Positions 44,332 to 54,737 of a stretch of DNA of 64,000 bases are shown here, in pieces (position 1 is the first letter of the stretch; each line of letters starts with the position of its first letter). The notes under the pieces were generated by a model. It was not told where the DNA came from. It worked only from the letters and a program-made list of their open reading frames with translations, and did no database searches. This DNA is from Geodermatophilus siccatus (GTDB lineage Bacteria; Actinomycetota; Actinomycetes; Mycobacteriales; Geodermatophilaceae): the NCBI RefSeq assembly GCF_900103785.1, contig NZ_FNHE01000002.1, forward strand, positions 1 to 64,000, given 5' to 3'. A program made the translations under genes and the position numbers.

Positions 44332-46002
44332 GTGTTCTCGACGTTTCGCTCGTTCAGCTCAGCCGCTCCCCGGCGGCCGGCCGCGTCCGGGGAGGCCGGT
44401 CCGCGCGCCGGCCTCCGGCGGGCGCTGCCCTTCACCCGCCAGCTGCTCCTGCTGCAGCTCGCCGTGCTCGCCGCCGTGGTGGCCCTGGGGTTCGCGGTGG
44501 TCGCCTGGCGGCTGGAGGCGGGCCTCGAGCACCAGTTCGAGCAACGCGCCCTCGCCGTCGCCCGGAGCGTCGCCGCGGAGCCCCGGCTGGCCGACGAGGT
44601 GCTGGCACAGGACAGTGCTGACGTGCAGGCCCGGGCCCTGGCCGTGCAGCGGGCGACCGGCGCGCTGTTCGTCGTGGTCACCGACGACCAGGGCGTCCGC
44701 CTGGCCCACCCCGACCCCGCCAGGATCGGGGAGCGGGTGAGCACGAGCCCCGACGCCGCGCTGCGCGGTCGCGAGGTCGCCACCGTCGAGCGCGGGACCC
44801 TGGGCCTGTCCGCCCGCGGCAAGGTCCCGCTCCGCGACGACACGGGGCGCGTGGTCGGGGAGGTCAGCGTCGGCTTCGACGCCAACGACATCTCCGTGGC
44901 CCTCCGGCGACTGCTGCAGAGCACGGCTGCCTTCCTCGGCGTGGCCCTGCTCCTGGGCGTGGCCGGGAGCCTCCTGCTGATCCGGCTGCTCCGCCGCCGG
45001 ACGTTCGGGCTGGAGCCGGCCGACCTGGCCGAGCTGGTCCGGGAACGGGAGGCGGTGCTGTACGGGGTCTCCGACGGGGTCGTCGCCGTCGACGACCGCG
45101 GGGTGGTGAGCGCGGCGAACGCCGAGGCGTCCCGGCTCCTGGGGGTCCGGGTGGTGCCCGGCAGGCCGCTGGCCGACCTGGACCTGCCCGCGCCGCTCGC
45201 CCGCGCGGTCGCGGACCGGTCCGGCACCCCCACGGTCACCGCCGCCGCGGACCGGGTGCTCGTGGTCACCCGGCGGGAGGTCGAACGCGACGGCCGGCCG
45301 CTCGGCTCGGTGGTCACCGTCCTGGACCGCACCGAGGTGGAGCGGCTGACCGACGAGCTCGGGGCCGTCCGGCTGATGACGCAGGCCCTGCGGGCGCAGC
45401 GGCACGAGTTCGTCAACCGCCTGCACACGGTGCACGGCCTGCTGCACACGGGGGACGCGGACGACGCCGCCGAGTACGTCAGCGCCCTGCTGGATGCCCC
45501 CGCGATCGCCGTGGCCGACAACAGCGAGGCGATCGCCTCCTCCACGGTGCGCGCCTACCTCGGCGGTCAGGTGGCCCGGGCCGCGGAGCTCGGCGTGCAG
45601 CTGCTCATCTCCGACGGCAGCTGGGTGCCCCACCGCCTGGTGGCGCCGGTGGAGGTGATCACCGTCCTGGGCAACCTGGTCGGCAACGCCGTGGAGGCCG
45701 CGCACGACTCCGCCGTCCGGCCGGCGACGGTCGAGGTCGACCTGCTCGCCGACGGGGACGACCTGGTGGTGTCGGTGGCCAACACCGGGGACGGGCTGCC
45801 CCCGGAGCGCCTGGCGGACATCTTCACCGGAGGCGTCAGCACCCGCGGCGAGGGCCGCGGCCTGGGGCTGGCCATCGCGCGCGGCACTGCCGAGAGCCTC
45901 GGCGGGTGGGTCGAGGTGACCTCCGCGGGCGGGAACGGTGCCATGACCGTGTTCGTCAGCCGGCTGCCCGGTGTGCTCGAGCGGCCGGAGGTGACCACGT
46001 GA
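44332..46002 (+). CDS. citA: CitA/DcuS-type sensor histidine kinase
   Basis: This protein has about 556 residues. The first membrane helix (RQLLLLQLAVLAAVVALGFA) is followed by a ~150-residue extracytoplasmic PAS-like sensor and the second helix (AAFLGVALLLGVAGSLLLIR). A cytoplasmic PAS (VREREAVLYGVSDGVVAVDD) and the family's H-box ALRAQRHEFVNRLHTVHGLL follow; the phospho-accepting His is near residue 357. The ATPase domain shows GNLVGNAVEAAHD, NTGDGLPPE and GRGLGLAIARG. These kinases sense citrate, fumarate or malate outside the cell. The start is uncertain: GTG 44332 has an AGGAAAG upstream, TTG 44308 does not. The response regulator follows 73 bp downstream. Confidence 0.85.
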   Translation: MFSTFRSFSSAAPRRPAASGEAGPRAGLRRALPFTRQLLLLQLAVLAAVVALGFAVVAWRLEAGLEHQFEQRALAVARSVAAEPRLADEVLAQDSADVQARALAVQRATGALFVVVTDDQGVRLAHPDPARIGERVSTSPDAALRGREVATVERGTLGLSARGKVPLRDDTGRVVGEVSVGFDANDISVALRRLLQSTAAFLGVALLLGVAGSLLLIRLLRRRTFGLEPADLAELVREREAVLYGVSDGVVAVDDRGVVSAANAEASRLLGVRVVPGRPLADLDLPAPLARAVADRSGTPTVTAAADRVLVVTRREVERDGRPLGSVVTVLDRTEVERLTDELGAVRLMTQALRAQRHEFVNRLHTVHGLLHTGDADDAAEYVSALLDAPAIAVADNSEAIASSTVRAYLGGQVARAAELGVQLLISDGSWVPHRLVAPVEVITVLGNLVGNAVEAAHDSAVRPATVEVDLLADGDDLVVSVANTGDGLPPERLADIFTGGVSTRGEGRGLGLAIARGTAESLGGWVEVTSAGGNGAMTVFVSRLPGVLERPEVTT

Positions 46003-46075
46003 GCGGGCTCGCGAGCTCACGCGTGGGCACAGCAGCGTCGCGGACGCGGCCGACGAGCGCCGGCGAGGAGGACCC

Positions 46076-46756
46076 GTGAGCTTCGCCGTCCTCGTCGTCG
46101 ACGACGACTTCCGGGTCGCCCGGCTGCACGCGCGCCTCGTCGAGGACGTCCCCGACTTCCGGGTGGTCGGCGTCGCGCACAGCGCCGAGCAGGCCCGGCA
46201 CCTGGTCGCCGAGCACTCCCCGGACCTGGTCCTGCTGGACAACTACCTGCCCGACCAGCAGGGGGTCGAGCTGGCTCCGCAGCTCGGCTGCGACGTGCTC
46301 ATGGTGACCGCCGACAGCTCGGCGGGGCTGATCCGCGCCGCCGTGGCGGCCGGCGCGGTCAACGTCCTGGTCAAGCCGTTCACACCGGAGCGGCTCGCGG
46401 GGCAGTTGTCCGCGTACGCCCGCTACCGCGCGCTGCTGCGCGACTCCGCCGACGAGCTCGGCCAGCAGGGCGTCGACCGCGCCCTGACCGCGCTGAGACA
46501 GGCCTCCCGGGCCTCGCCACCCAAGGGGCAGTCCTCGGTCACCGCGCGGTTGGTCGCCGAGCGACTGCGCACCTCGGACGCCGCCCTCACGGCGGCCGAC
46601 GTCGCCGACGCCCTGGGCATCTCACGTGCCACGGCGCAGCGCTATCTCGCCGCGCTCACCGAGACCCACCAGGCCAGCGTCTCCCTGCGTTACGGCAGCA
46701 CCGGCCGCCCCGAGCACCTGTACCGGTGGGGCGCCGATGCCGCCCGGGCGGAGTAG
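46076..46756 (+). CDS. citB: CitB/DctR-type response regulator
   Basis: The protein has 226 residues. The receiver domain has the acidic pair in VLVVDDDFRVARLHARLVED, the phospho-acceptor Asp55 in LVLLDNYLPD and the Lys of NVLVKPFTPERL. The C-terminal DNA-binding part (LTAADVADALGISRATAQRY, then LAALTETHQASVSLRYGSTG) is the CitB-family helix-turn-helix rather than a LuxR or OmpR type. GTG 46076 follows GGAGG. It should activate the divergent CitMHS gene when phosphorylated by the kinase upstream. Confidence 0.88.
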   Translation: MSFAVLVVDDDFRVARLHARLVEDVPDFRVVGVAHSAEQARHLVAEHSPDLVLLDNYLPDQQGVELAPQLGCDVLMVTADSSAGLIRAAVAAGAVNVLVKPFTPERLAGQLSAYARYRALLRDSADELGQQGVDRALTALRQASRASPPKGQSSVTARLVAERLRTSDAALTAADVADALGISRATAQRYLAALTETHQASVSLRYGSTGRPEHLYRWGADAARAE

Positions 46757-46990
46757 GACGCCGGGTTGCCGGCAGCCGCGCCGGACGGGTCACCTCACCC
46801 ACCCGTGCCCGGTACGGCGGACGAGGGTGACGTGACGGGTCCGTCCCCGGGACCGGGACGACGGTGTGCACCCCGTGCGACCCCGGGTGACCCGGACAGG
46901 CCTGCAGGCGACGCGGACAGGAGAGGATGGCGCGGCCGTCCGGCCGGTCGTCAGCGGCCGGCCCCTCAGGGTCCGAGGAGGTTCTGGCGG

Positions 46991-47416
46991 GTGAGGACGA
47001 ACCGGCAGATCGTGGCCGACGCCTTCGAGGCGTGGTCCCGCGGTGAGCGATACGTCTCGAGCATCTTCGCCGACGAGATGACCTGGGAGATCGTCGGCCG
47101 GTCGCGGGCATCGGGGACGTACGGCAGCGCCCGGGAGTTCAGCGACGAGGTCCTGCACCCGTTCGGGGCGCGGTTCCGACCGGACGCGCCGTTCCGGCCG
47201 GTCACCATCCGCGGGATCTACGCCGACGGTGACACGGTCATCGTCCTGTGGGACGGCGAGGGCACCACCACGGCGGGGACGACCTACCGCAACACCTACG
47301 CCTGGTTCATGACCTTGCGCGGCGGCAAGGTCATCGACGGCACGGCCTTCTACGACAGCATCGCGTTCGACGAACTGTGGGAGAACGTGCCTCCGGACGG
47401 TCCCCGCGCGACGTAG
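46991..47416 (+). CDS. SnoaL/NTF2-fold protein
   Basis: The protein has 141 residues. RTNRQIVADAFEAWSRGERY, DEMTWEIVGRSRASGTYGSA and the ending FMTLRGGKVIDGTAFYDSIA, then FDELW, are typical of SnoaL-like ketosteroid-isomerase folds. GTG 46991 has GAGGAGG nine bases upstream. It may be a ligand-binding or isomerase protein; the target is unknown. A strong terminator hairpin follows. Confidence 0.75.
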   Translation: MRTNRQIVADAFEAWSRGERYVSSIFADEMTWEIVGRSRASGTYGSAREFSDEVLHPFGARFRPDAPFRPVTIRGIYADGDTVIVLWDGEGTTTAGTTYRNTYAWFMTLRGGKVIDGTAFYDSIAFDELWENVPPDGPRAT

Positions 47417-47454
47417 ACCCGTCCGCCGTAGTCATCCCTGCCTGACGGACACGG

Positions 47455-47509
47455 CACGACCCGCCGGCCCCGGACGCCGGGGTGCGGCGTCCGGGGCCGG
47501 CGGGTCGTG
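47455..47509. terminator. Perfect 24-bp inverted repeat between convergent genes
   Basis: The arms 47455-47478 and 47486-47509 are exact inverted complements of 24 bp (left arm starts CACGACCCGCCGG) around a 7-base loop GGGGTGC. It sits between the convergent SnoaL-like and benK genes and should terminate both. Confidence 0.8.
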
Positions 47510-47529
47510 GGCCCGGAGGTGTCGACCCG

Positions 47530-48930
47530 CTACCGGGCCCGGTGGGCGAGCAGGTCGCCGGGCTCCACGGCGAGCGCGGCGGGCGCCGACCGGCGGGCCG
47601 CCTGCGCGTGCCGGGCGTCCGCCGTCGGCACGACGAGGGTGAGCAGGGCGCCGAGCACGGCCAGGGCGGTCAGCACGTAGAAGATGGAGTTGAGCGCGAT
47701 GCCGGAGGCGACGAGCAGGCCGCCGATGAGCGGACCGCCGATGCCCCCGAGGCGCCCGAACCCGGCGCACCAGGCGACACCCGCGCTGCGCACGTTGGTG
47801 CGGTAGTAGGTCGCGACGAAGCCGTAGATGAGGATCTGCGTCCCGCTCGTGCCCAGCCCCACGACCGCCACGAAGGCCAGCAGCACGCCCAGCGGGAGGC
47901 TCACGGTCAGCAGCGCGATCGCCGCCGCACCCAGCGTGAAGGACGCCGCCACCACCGGCTTGGGCCCGAACCGGTCGGCGAACCGGGAGGCGGCCAGCGC
48001 GCCCAGGACCGCGCCGCCGTTCAGGACCAGCAGGAAGGACAGGGACCCGTTGGTGGAGAAGCCGGCGCGGCCCATCAGCTCCGGCAGCCAGGTGTTGAGC
48101 GCGTAGACCAGCAGGAGACCGGTCGCGCTGAGCAGGCCCAGCAGGAGGGTCGGCAGCAGGTAGGTGCGTCCGGCCAGCCCGGCGAAGCCCGCACGGCCCT
48201 CGACGACCGGCTCGGGGACCCGGGGGCCCTCGGTGCCCGGCACGGCCAGCGACACCCCGGTCCGCGCGGCGACGGCCCGCGCCTCGTCCAGGCGTCCCCG
48301 CGATGCCAGCCAGGCCGGCGACTCGGGCATCTTGAGGAAGGCGAGGGGGAGCAGCGTCAGCAGCGGCAGGGCACCGATCCAGAACATGCCCCGCCAGCCG
48401 ATGACGTCCAGCAGCAGGATGGCCAGCAGCGCGGCGAGCAGGCTGCCCAGCGGCACCCCCGAGTAGGAGATCGCGTTGGCCAGGTTCTTCTTGCCCGCGG
48501 GCGCGAACTCGGCGACCAGCGCCCCGGTGGTGGCGACCAGGGCGCCGACCCCGATGCCGGTGACGAAGCGGAGCAGGCCGAAGGCCGCGGTGCTCGTGGC
48601 CAGGGCGGTGAGGGCCATGCCGACGGAGAACCACGCGTAGGCGGTGAGCATGACCCTCCGCCGGCCGATGACGTCGGCGACGCTGCCGGCCAGGAGGGCG
48701 CCGACGAGCACGCCGATGAGCGCGTAGCTGCCCAGGGCGCCGGCCAGGGCCGGCGTCACCTCGCCGATCTGACCCGGGTCGCGCAGGAAGAGCGGGACGA
48801 CGGTCCCGTAGACGACCAGGTCGTAGCCGTCGAAGACCAGGCCGACCGTGGCCAGCGAGACGATCCAGGTGACCGACCTGCGACGGAGCGCGTCCTGCCG
48901 GACGGCTCCGTCCTGCGTGGATGGTGCCAC
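47530..48930 (-). CDS. benK: Aromatic acid:H+ symporter (AAHS family), benzoate importer
   Basis: The protein has 466 residues and twelve membrane segments. The family motif VFDGYDLVVYGTVVPLFLRD in helix 1 holds the Asp needed for aromatic acid uptake; SVADVIGRRRVML joins helices 2 and 3, and LVYALNTWLPELMGRAGFST begins the second half. It most resembles BenK/PcaK-type carriers. GTG 48930 has GAGGAG upstream. It is the last gene of the minus-strand cat operon, separated from catC by a repeat-filled 266-bp spacer. A clearly related paralogue lies at 62417-63820. Confidence 0.87.
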   Translation of the reverse strand: MAPSTQDGAVRQDALRRRSVTWIVSLATVGLVFDGYDLVVYGTVVPLFLRDPGQIGEVTPALAGALGSYALIGVLVGALLAGSVADVIGRRRVMLTAYAWFSVGMALTALATSTAAFGLLRFVTGIGVGALVATTGALVAEFAPAGKKNLANAISYSGVPLGSLLAALLAILLLDVIGWRGMFWIGALPLLTLLPLAFLKMPESPAWLASRGRLDEARAVAARTGVSLAVPGTEGPRVPEPVVEGRAGFAGLAGRTYLLPTLLLGLLSATGLLLVYALNTWLPELMGRAGFSTNGSLSFLLVLNGGAVLGALAASRFADRFGPKPVVAASFTLGAAAIALLTVSLPLGVLLAFVAVVGLGTSGTQILIYGFVATYYRTNVRSAGVAWCAGFGRLGGIGGPLIGGLLVASGIALNSIFYVLTALAVLGALLTLVVPTADARHAQAARRSAPAALAVEPGDLLAHRAR

Positions 48931-49073
48931 TGCTGTTCTCCTCGGGACGGGCCCTGGCTCGAAGACGGCACGGGAGCCGTGGCAGGGCAGGGGACACCCG
49001 GCGACCGACGTCGCCACGGGTGGGGGGAGGGGAGACGCGCCGGGCTGGAGGGAGGTCGCCGGGCGGCCGGGTG

Positions 49074-49120
49074 GTGCGGTGGTGCGGGTCGTGCGGTGGT
49101 GCGGGTCGTGCGGTGGTGCT
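49074..49120. repeat. 17-bp tandem repeat, about 2.8 copies
   Basis: The unit GTGCGGTGGTGCGGGTC occurs at 49074-49090 and 49091-49107, with a partial third copy to 49120. It lies directly beside the 26-bp array in the catC-benK spacer. Confidence 0.8.
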
Positions 49121-49123
49121 CAG

Positions 49124-49196
49124 TGCGCGGGTCCTGCGCGGTGTCTCCTGCGCCGGGTCCTGCGCTATGTCTACTGCGCCGGGTCCTGCGCGATGT

Positions 49197-49224
<28 letters not shown>
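49124..49224. repeat. 26-bp tandem array derived from the end of catC, about four copies
   Basis: Copies lie at 49124-49148 (25 bp, most diverged), 49149-49174, 49175-49200 and 49201-49224. The rightmost copy is the last coding part of catC (DIAQDPAQ). Read in the catC direction, the next copy starts with the stop codon, so the array is untranslated. The last full copies differ by one or two bases, so duplication is recent or maintained. Confidence 0.85.
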
Positions 49225-51551
<2,327 letters not shown>

Positions 51552-51555
<4 letters not shown>

Positions 51556-52496
51556 CGGGTGCCTCCCAGTGGGGCGGTGTCTGGTGCGGTCGAGCTGGGG
51601 AAGTCCGCGTCGGGCACGAGGAAGCCGTTGGCCTCCAGCGCGTCGAGCAGCCGGGCGAGGGCGGGGGAGCGGTCCTCGCGCCGCCAGGCCAGGGCCAGGT
51701 CGATGTGCACGTCGTCGGCGACGGGCACGAAGCTCACCCCGTTGACGCGCAGCGCCAGCACGGACTCGGGCAGCAGGGCCACGCCCAGGCCGGCGGCGAC
51801 CAGCGTGAGCATGATCGAGGTCTCCGCGGCCTGGTGGGTGCGCCGGGGCAGGAAGCCCGCGGCGAGGCAGGCCTGGGTCACGACGGTGTTCACGACGGAG
51901 CCCTCGACGCCGTAGACGACGAAGTCCTCGTCCCGCAGTTCGGTCAGCCCGACCGGCTCGTCACCGGCGAGACGGTGGCTGCCGGGCGCAGCGAGGACCA
52001 GCCGTTCCCGGGTGATCAGGCGGGACGACAACCCCGTCCGGCGCAGCGGTGGACGCAGCACCGCGAGGTCGATCCGGTCCTCCTCGAGGGCCAGCTCCTG
52101 CGCCGGGGTGAGCAGGTCGGTCTGGAACCGCAGCACCAGGCCGGGAACCTCCCGGGCGGCGATCCGGGCCAGCTGGGGCAGCTGGCGGAGCGCCGCCAGC
52201 CCGGTCGCCCCGACACGGAGGAGGCCGGTGCTGCCGGCGCCGATCAGCTGGACCCGGGTCCGCGCGGCCTCGATCGAGTCCAGGATGCGCTCGGCGTCCT
52301 GCAGGAACGCCTCACCGGCGGGCGTGAGCTCGACCCGCCGCGTCGTCCGGGTGAACAGCGCGGTCCCGAGCTGGGCCTCCAGCTGGCGGATGGCCTGGGA
52401 CAGCGGGGACTGGGCCATGTGCAGGCGTTCGGCCGCCCGCCCGAAGTGACGGGTCCGGGCGACGGTGACGAAGTAGTGCAGCTGGCGGATCTCCAC
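51552..52496 (-). CDS. catR: LysR-family regulator of the cat/ben genes (CatR/BenM-like)
   Basis: The protein has 314 residues. The N-terminal helix-turn-helix is MEIRQLHYFVTVARTRHFGR, then AAERLHMAQSPLSQAIRQLE. The effector domain (residues ~90-300) follows the CatM/BenM layout (LRFQTDLLTPAQELALEEDR; LVAAGLGVALLPESVLALRV). Such regulators bind muconate and sometimes benzoate. It starts at a GTG after GGAGGAGGG and overlaps catB, so it is the first gene of the operon it presumably controls, not a separate divergent unit as in Pseudomonas and Acinetobacter. The shared promoter region with benA holds a clear palindrome. Confidence 0.88.
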
Positions 52497-52618
52497 GTGC
52501 CCTCCTCCGTCGAACGGTCAGGTCCGGAACCGGGCGTCCAGGGGACGCGCCGTGCCACGCTGTGACGCACCCAACGTAGGGGCTCGGTTCTGTACGAACA
52601 AAGACCGAGTTTCGCTGC

Positions 52619-52641
52619 ATTGAGACGTCTGGAGTCTCAAT
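52619..52641. promoter_or_regulatory. Palindrome in the catR/benA divergent region, likely LysR operator
   Basis: ATTGAGAC (52619-52626), seven bases, then GTCTCAAT (52634-52641): exact 8-bp inverted arms, including a T-N11-A core. It is the only A/T-rich dyad in the 244-bp space between catR and benA, about 100 bp from benA and 120 bp from catR. Confidence 0.7.
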
Positions 52642-52740
52642 GGATGCCTGGTCAGGACTAGGCACTTTGCTGACGCGAACGTGACCGGTGCCACCCACAG
52701 TTGGGGACAGCGCAATCGACCACCGGACCGGAGGCCCGCC

Positions 52741-54117
52741 ATGACAGTCGACGCCACCCAGCTCAGCGACGTCCTCGCCGATGCCGTCATCGAAGACCCC
52801 GAGGCCGGGATCTACCGGGCCAACCGTCGGATCTTCACCGACGAGGAGATCTTCGAGCTGGAGATGACCCACATCTTCGAGGGGAACTGGGTCTACCTCG
52901 CGCACGAGAGCCAGGTCCCCAACGCGGGGGACTACTTCACGACCTACATCGGCCGTCAGCCGGTCGTCATCACGCGCGACAAGAGCGGCGAGCTGCACTG
53001 CCTCATCAACGCCTGTGCGCACCGCGGCGCGATGCTGTGCCGCCGCAAGACGGACAACCGGATGACCTTGACCTGCCCGTTCCACGGCTGGACGTTCCGC
53101 AACGACGGCACGCTGCTCAAGGTCAAGGACCCCGACGGCGCCGGCTACCCCGCCAGCTTCAACAAGGACGGCTCGCACAACCTGGTCAAGGTCGCGCGGT
53201 TCGACAGCTACCGCGGGTTCCTCTTCGGCAGCGTCAACCCGGACGTCAGCACGCTCGCCGAACACCTCGGTGACACCACCAAGGTCATCGACATGCTCGT
53301 CGACCAGTCGCCGGAGGGGCTGGAGGTGCTGCGCGGCTCCTCGACCTACACCTACGACGGCAACTGGAAGGTCCAGGCGGAGAACGGCGCCGACGGCTAC
53401 CACGTCAGCGCGACCCACTGGAACTACGCGGCCACGACCTCACGGCGCAGCACGGGGGAGTCGAAGAACACGACCAAGGCACTGGACGCCGGCGGCTGGG
53501 GCAAGTCCGGCGGCGGCTACTGGTCCTACCCCAACGGGCACCTGTGCCTGTGGACCTGGGCGGCCAACCCGCAGGACCGCCCGCTGTGGGACCGCATGGA
53601 CGAGCTCAAGGCCCAGTTCGGCGAGGCCAAGGGCGAGTTCATGGTCAAGGGCTCCCGCAACCTGTGCCTGTACCCGAACGTCTACCTGATGGACCAGTTC
53701 AGCACCCAGATCCGGCACTTCCGGCCGATCTCGCCCGAGCAGACCGAGGTCACCATCTACTGCATCGCCCCCAAGGGCGAGAGCGCCGAGGCCCGTGAGC
53801 ACCGGATCCGCCAGTACGAGGACTTCTTCAACGCCTCGGGCATGGCCACCCCGGACGACCTGGAGGAGTTCCGCTCCTGCCAGCTCACCTTCCGGGCGAC
53901 CGCCGCGCCCTGGAACGACATGAGCCGCGGTGCCGAGCACTGGCTGAACGGGCCGGACCCGGTCGCCAAGGCCCTCGGCATGGACGGCGTCATCTCCGCG
54001 GGGCAGCGCAACGAGGACGAGGGGCTGTACCCGATCCAGCACGGCTACTGGCTGCAGACCATGCGCGCCGCCGTCGAGAAGCAGGCCGGCGTGTCCACCG
54101 CGACCTCGGAGGGCTGA
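52741..54117 (+). CDS. benA: Benzoate 1,2-dioxygenase, large (alpha) subunit
   Basis: The protein has 458 residues. The Rieske cluster is held by C-x-H in NACAHRGAMLC and C-x2-H in TCPFHGWTFRNDG. The mononuclear iron site is NGADGYHVSATHWNY, with two His and the bridging Asp. Together with BenB it inserts O2 into benzoate to give the 1,2-cis-diol carboxylate. GGAGG lies nine bases before ATG 52741. benB begins five bases after its stop. The sequence belongs to the benzoate/toluate branch, but the ring substituent range cannot be read from sequence. Confidence 0.93.
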   Translation: MTVDATQLSDVLADAVIEDPEAGIYRANRRIFTDEEIFELEMTHIFEGNWVYLAHESQVPNAGDYFTTYIGRQPVVITRDKSGELHCLINACAHRGAMLCRRKTDNRMTLTCPFHGWTFRNDGTLLKVKDPDGAGYPASFNKDGSHNLVKVARFDSYRGFLFGSVNPDVSTLAEHLGDTTKVIDMLVDQSPEGLEVLRGSSTYTYDGNWKVQAENGADGYHVSATHWNYAATTSRRSTGESKNTTKALDAGGWGKSGGGYWSYPNGHLCLWTWAANPQDRPLWDRMDELKAQFGEAKGEFMVKGSRNLCLYPNVYLMDQFSTQIRHFRPISPEQTEVTIYCIAPKGESAEAREHRIRQYEDFFNASGMATPDDLEEFRSCQLTFRATAAPWNDMSRGAEHWLNGPDPVAKALGMDGVISAGQRNEDEGLYPIQHGYWLQTMRAAVEKQAGVSTATSEG

Positions 54118-54122
54118 TCCCC

Positions 54123-54671
54123 GTGACGACCACCCAGAACCCCGTGCAGACCCCGACCGAGGCGGCGCCCGCGGGCGGGAAGCTCATCACCCAGAACATG
54201 ATCGAGCAGTTCCTCTACCGCGAGGCCCGCTACCTCGACGACCGCGAGTTCGAGAAGTGGCTGGAGTGCTACGCCGACGACGTCGTCTTCTGGATGCCGT
54301 CGTGGGCCGACGACGACCGGCTCACCGAGGACCCGCACCGGGAGATGTCCCTCATCTACTACTCGAACAAGGGTGGCCTCGAGGACCGCGTCTTCCGGAT
54401 CCGCACCGAGCGTTCCAGCGCGACGTCGCTGCCCGAGCCGCGCACCAGCCACAACATCACCAACGTGGAGGTCATCGAGCGCCGCGGCGACCTGGTCGAC
54501 ATCCGGTTCAACTGGCACACCATGTACTTCCGGTACAAGACCGTCGACCCCTACTACGGGACGTCGTTCTACACGATCGACTTCTCCGGGCCCGCACCGC
54601 TCATCCGGCGCAAGACCGTGGTGCTGAAGAACGACTACATCCACCACGTCGTCGACGTCTACCACCTCTGA
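54123..54671 (+). CDS. benB: Benzoate 1,2-dioxygenase, small (beta) subunit
   Basis: The protein has 182 residues, cone-shaped fold of the dioxygenase beta subunits. LITQNMIEQFLYREARYLDD, then WLECYADDVVFWMPSWADDD and IYYSNKGGLEDRVFRIRTER, are typical. It has a structural role in the alpha3-beta3 complex. GTG 54123 follows benA closely. The following gene starts after 66 bp at an ATG behind GAGA. Confidence 0.92.
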   Translation: MTTTQNPVQTPTEAAPAGGKLITQNMIEQFLYREARYLDDREFEKWLECYADDVVFWMPSWADDDRLTEDPHREMSLIYYSNKGGLEDRVFRIRTERSSATSLPEPRTSHNITNVEVIERRGDLVDIRFNWHTMYFRYKTVDPYYGTSFYTIDFSGPAPLIRRKTVVLKNDYIHHVVDVYHL

Positions 54672-54737
54672 GCAGCGGCTCCGCCAGGCTGTTCCCCTCC
54701 AGGCCGCTGTTCCTCCGAGAACTACGGAGAGATCTCC

